This document shows positions 61,896 to 64,000 of a stretch of 64,000 bases of DNA, piece after piece (the stretch's first letter is position 1; every line of letters starts with the position of its first letter). Made by a program: the position numbers and the translations under genes. The stretch comes from Streptomyces flavotricini (GTDB lineage Bacteria > Actinomycetota > Actinomycetes > Streptomycetales > Streptomycetaceae). The stretch is taken from assembly GCF_020639365.1 (NCBI RefSeq), contig NZ_JAINUL010000001.1, forward strand, positions 317,437 through 381,436, given 5' to 3'. The notes under the pieces were generated by a model. The model was not told where the DNA came from. It did no database searches and saw only the letters and a program-made list of their open reading frames with translations.

Positions 61896-62396
61896 ATGCT
61901 CACCAGCCGCACGTACGCCGCACTCATCGCCGCCGCCACCTCGGCGGCCATCGCCTGCGCCGGCACCGCACAGGCCGCAGCGGCGGGCGGCAGCGCCCCG
62001 TCGGCCTGCCGCCCGGCCAACCACCTCGCGAAGATCCGCCCGGACCAGGCCAGTTCGGGGCACCTCCACTTCCGTGTCACGCTGACCGCGCCGAAGGGGT
62101 ACGCGTCGTGTCGTCTCGCGGGTTCCCCGATCGACGTGGGTTTCACGCACCTCGGCGCGCCGCTCGGCGTCAAGGCCGGTCGGTACGGTGACCAGACCAC
62201 CTCGGTGACGTTCGGACCGGGACGCCCCGTCCACTTCGACATCCAAGTCCCCAACCAGGGCCACCTCATCCCGGCCGACGAGGCGTCGTTCACGCTCAGG
62301 GCCCCGGGCGGCGAGATCCCGGGCACTTCCGTGGCCCAGGGCGCCTTCCGGATCGCTGCCGGCACCGTCATCGGCCCCGTCCGGTCCGGAGCCTGA
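61896..62396 (+). CDS. Secreted DUF4232-like protein
   Basis: This 166-residue product has a signal peptide (YAALIAAATSAAIACAGTAQ, cleavage after AQAAA). A beta-sandwich-type domain follows, beginning SACRPANHLAKIRPDQASSG with the second Cys in GYASCRLAGSPIDVGF. It resembles DUF4232 proteins, which are abundant, secreted and of unknown function in Streptomyces. The single disulphide fits the family. Confidence 0.75.
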   Translation: MLTSRTYAALIAAATSAAIACAGTAQAAAAGGSAPSACRPANHLAKIRPDQASSGHLHFRVTLTAPKGYASCRLAGSPIDVGFTHLGAPLGVKAGRYGDQTTSVTFGPGRPVHFDIQVPNQGHLIPADEASFTLRAPGGEIPGTSVAQGAFRIAAGTVIGPVRSGA

Positions 62397-62414
62397 CCCT
62401 GGCGTGTGCACCGC

Positions 62415-63236
62415 CTACCTCCCGTGCCGCAGGACGGCGCGGCGGGGCGGGAGGGGGAAGAAGCCACTGGTGCGTGCGGTGTACGCGGCGTATCCGGGGC
62501 GGTCCGCCATGTGCTTCTCCAGGAGGCGCTTGCCGCTGCCGACGGTGAGCAGCAGGGTCATGAGGACCGGGGAGACGAGGACGGCGAGGGCCGGTTGCCA
62601 GGCGGTGCAGGCGAGCAGGTACAGGCCCCACCAGACGAGGCTGTCGCCGAAGTAGTTGGGGTGGCGGGTCCAGGCCCACAGGCCCCGGTCCATGATCCGG
62701 CCCCGGTTGGCCGGGTCCGCCTTGAAGCGTGCCAGCTGGTGGTCGCCCACGGCCTCGAACCCGAGCCCGAGCGCCCACACGGCGATCCCGCAGAAGGCGA
62801 GGAGATCGAGGGGTTCGTGACTGTAGGAGGCGGCCTGGACCGGCAGGGAGATCAGCCAGACGAGGCCGGCCTGGCCGAGGTAGACGGTGCGCAGCGCGTA
62901 CCGGGTCCGGCTGCCGGGTGCTTTGTCGAGGAGGGCGGTGTAGCGCGGGTCCTCGCCGTGGCCGCGGGAGCGTCGAGCGATGTGTGCCGACAGCCGCAGC
63001 CCCCACACGACGGTCGCCGCGGTGACGAGCAGGCGCCGGCCGTCGTCTCCGTGTCCGGCGGAGAGCAGCCAGGTGACGACGGCGACGGCGCTGAAGGCGA
63101 TTCCCCAGGCGATGTCGACGATGCGGTGCAGGTCACGGCGTACCGCGACGGCGAACGTGGCGAGCAGCACCGCCGCCGCGGCGGCCGCGGTGACCGCGAG
63201 GTTCACGGCGAGGGCACCCCAGTCGGTGCCGTTCAC
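62415..63236 (-). CDS. DUF1295 family membrane protein (steroid 5-alpha-reductase-like)
   Basis: The 273-residue protein has about six or seven membrane helices and the family signature LWAWTRHPNYFGDSLVWWGL, with further YLGQAGLVWLISLP and GYAAYTARTSGFFPLPPR. DUF1295 enzymes resemble NADPH-dependent reductases of sterols or fatty acids. The GTG at 63236 overlaps the stop of the cyclopropane synthase gene (GTGA), so both are translated together and may modify the same lipid. Confidence 0.88.
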   Translation of the reverse strand: MNGTDWGALAVNLAVTAAAAAAVLLATFAVAVRRDLHRIVDIAWGIAFSAVAVVTWLLSAGHGDDGRRLLVTAATVVWGLRLSAHIARRSRGHGEDPRYTALLDKAPGSRTRYALRTVYLGQAGLVWLISLPVQAASYSHEPLDLLAFCGIAVWALGLGFEAVGDHQLARFKADPANRGRIMDRGLWAWTRHPNYFGDSLVWWGLYLLACTAWQPALAVLVSPVLMTLLLTVGSGKRLLEKHMADRPGYAAYTARTSGFFPLPPRRAVLRHGR

Positions 63237-64000
63237 GACGCGCTCACCGGGGCGCCGCGGTCGGTGAGGAGGAGCTGGCGTACGTCGAGGTAGCGGGAGC
63301 GGAATCCGGCTTCCGAGTAGGCGAGGTAGAACTCCCACATGCGCTGGAAGACGGTGTCGAAGCCGAGGGCGGTGACGAGGTGGCGGTTGGCGGTGAACCG
63401 CTCGCGCCACAGGCGCAGGGTCTCCGCGTAGTGCTCGCCGTACCCGTCATCGGCGACGGTGAGCAGACCGGCGGCGGCGGAGTGTTCGGCGATGGCGCGG
63501 CGGGAGGGGATCAGGCCGCCGGGGAAGACGTACTTGCTGATCCAGGTGTGGGTGGCGGCCGTGTGGAGCATCCGGCGGTGGCCCATGGTGATCGTCTGGA
63601 GGGCGATCCTGCCGCCGGGGGCGAGCGAGCGCCGCAGCGCCGCGAAGTAGGGGTTCCAGAACTCGGCGCCGACCGCCTCGATCATCTCGACGCTGATCAC
63701 GGCGTCGTGGCGGCCTTCGGCGTCGCGGTAGTCGCGCAGCTGGACCTCCACCCGGTCGGCGAGACCGGCCGCGGCGATGCGTTCGCGGGCGAGGGCGGCC
63801 TGTTCGGCGGAGAGGGTCAGGGTCGTGACCCGGGCACCGCGGGCGGCGGCCCGCAGGGCGAGCTCGCCCCAGCCGGTACCGATCTCCAGCAGCCGTGTGC
63901 CGTCGCCGACTCCGGCGAGGTCCAGGAGCCGGTCGATCTTGCGGTGCTGGGCCGGCGCCAGGGACTCGGACCGGGCGGGGAGGCCGGCGAAGACCGCGGA
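63233..64000 (-). CDS. cfa: Cyclopropane-fatty-acyl-phospholipid synthase family protein (N-terminus outside window)
   Basis: The frame is open to the window edge, giving 255 C-terminal residues. It has the SAM-binding motif LLEIGTGWGELALRAAARGA, the conserved ISVEMIEAVGAEFWNPYFAA, then ISKYVFPGGLIPSRRAIAEH and LWRERFTANRHLVTALGFD with FYLAYSEAGFRSRYLDVRQL. This is the standard Cfa/mycolic-acid cyclopropane synthase order. It methylenates unsaturated acyl chains using SAM. It overlaps the DUF1295 gene by 4 bp. Confidence 0.93.
   Translation of the reverse strand, partial: SAVFAGLPARSESLAPAQHRKIDRLLDLAGVGDGTRLLEIGTGWGELALRAAARGARVTTLTLSAEQAALARERIAAAGLADRVEVQLRDYRDAEGRHDAVISVEMIEAVGAEFWNPYFAALRRSLAPGGRIALQTITMGHRRMLHTAATHTWISKYVFPGGLIPSRRAIAEHSAAAGLLTVADDGYGEHYAETLRLWRERFTANRHLVTALGFDTVFQRMWEFYLAYSEAGFRSRYLDVRQLLLTDRGAPVSAS

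Overview
The window is chromosomal DNA of a Streptomyces-type actinomycete. It has very high GC with G/C-ending codons, many GTG and TTG starts, an SsgA-family protein, mycothiol-type DinB enzymes, F420-type LLM oxidoreductases and Streptomyces small-protein families (DUF6243, DUF6381, DUF6479, DUF6328). No prophage, insertion sequence, CRISPR array or rRNA is visible. Two tRNA genes are present: an initiator tRNA-Met and a divergent tRNA-Trp(CCA).

Layout. 1-10 kb: a secreted SGNH hydrolase with FG-GAP/VCBS repeats, a mycothiol-dependent-type enzyme, tRNA-fMet with a strong hairpin, a secreted protein of unknown role, a membrane pseudokinase with a small partner gene, a truncated LysR gene beside a DoxX gene, a HopJ-family protein and an NAD-dependent DNA ligase. 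10-14.4 kb: an arsenic region (arsC, arsR, an aquaglyceroporin-type channel) whose right half is broken. A second arsR and an arsO-like gene were divergent; both have lost their 5' ends and now meet at one junction. The neighbouring GNAT gene is frameshifted and a DUF4132-like gene is truncated. 14.5-24.5 kb: a GAF/PAS/SpoIIE phosphatase, acetyltransferase, amphi-Trp protein, DUF1345 protein, DinB protein, tRNA-Trp, an RpiB-like isomerase, a 2'-5' RNA ligase-like protein and small stress proteins (GlsB/YeaQ and CsbD). 24.5-46 kb: SsgA-like protein, FAD oxidoreductase plus SRPBCC protein, a second SpoIIE phosphatase, a four-gene overlapping operon (membrane peptide, HemK-like methyltransferase, CDGSH protein, haem-oxygenase-like iron enzyme), BrkB-type membrane proteins, a large catalase, PRC-barrel protein, SDR, glutamate-synthase-like FMN protein, pyruvate oxidase, HAD phosphatase, LLM oxidoreductase, flavin reductase and a collapsed mycothione reductase remnant. 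46-51.5 kb: hemerythrin, two tandem paralogous coiled proteins, an ANTAR/GAF/PAS/SpoIIE phosphatase, a STAS antagonist and an RsbW-type ATPase. 51.5-64 kb: TetR regulator, a small protein, an M14 metallopeptidase and an endonuclease/exonuclease/phosphatase-family protein in one row; an SGNH hydrolase/membrane protein pair divergent from a MarR regulator; a decayed LuxR-like regulator; secreted proteins; an AAHS-type MFS transporter; and a DUF1295/cyclopropane synthase pair running off the window.

Much of the window reads as stress and redox biology under partner-switch control. Three SpoIIE phosphatases, one STAS protein and one anti-sigma-type kinase are present. Promoter-like elements of the form GNNT-N14/15-GGGTAS lie upstream of several small stress or membrane genes, so a SigB-type regulon is a reasonable inference. 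The best candidates for undescribed systems are the M14 peptidase/nuclease-fold row with its TetR regulator and the CDGSH/diiron-oxidase/methyltransferase operon. Start codons were chosen by ribosome-binding-site position, overlap with neighbours and family length; no database search was run.
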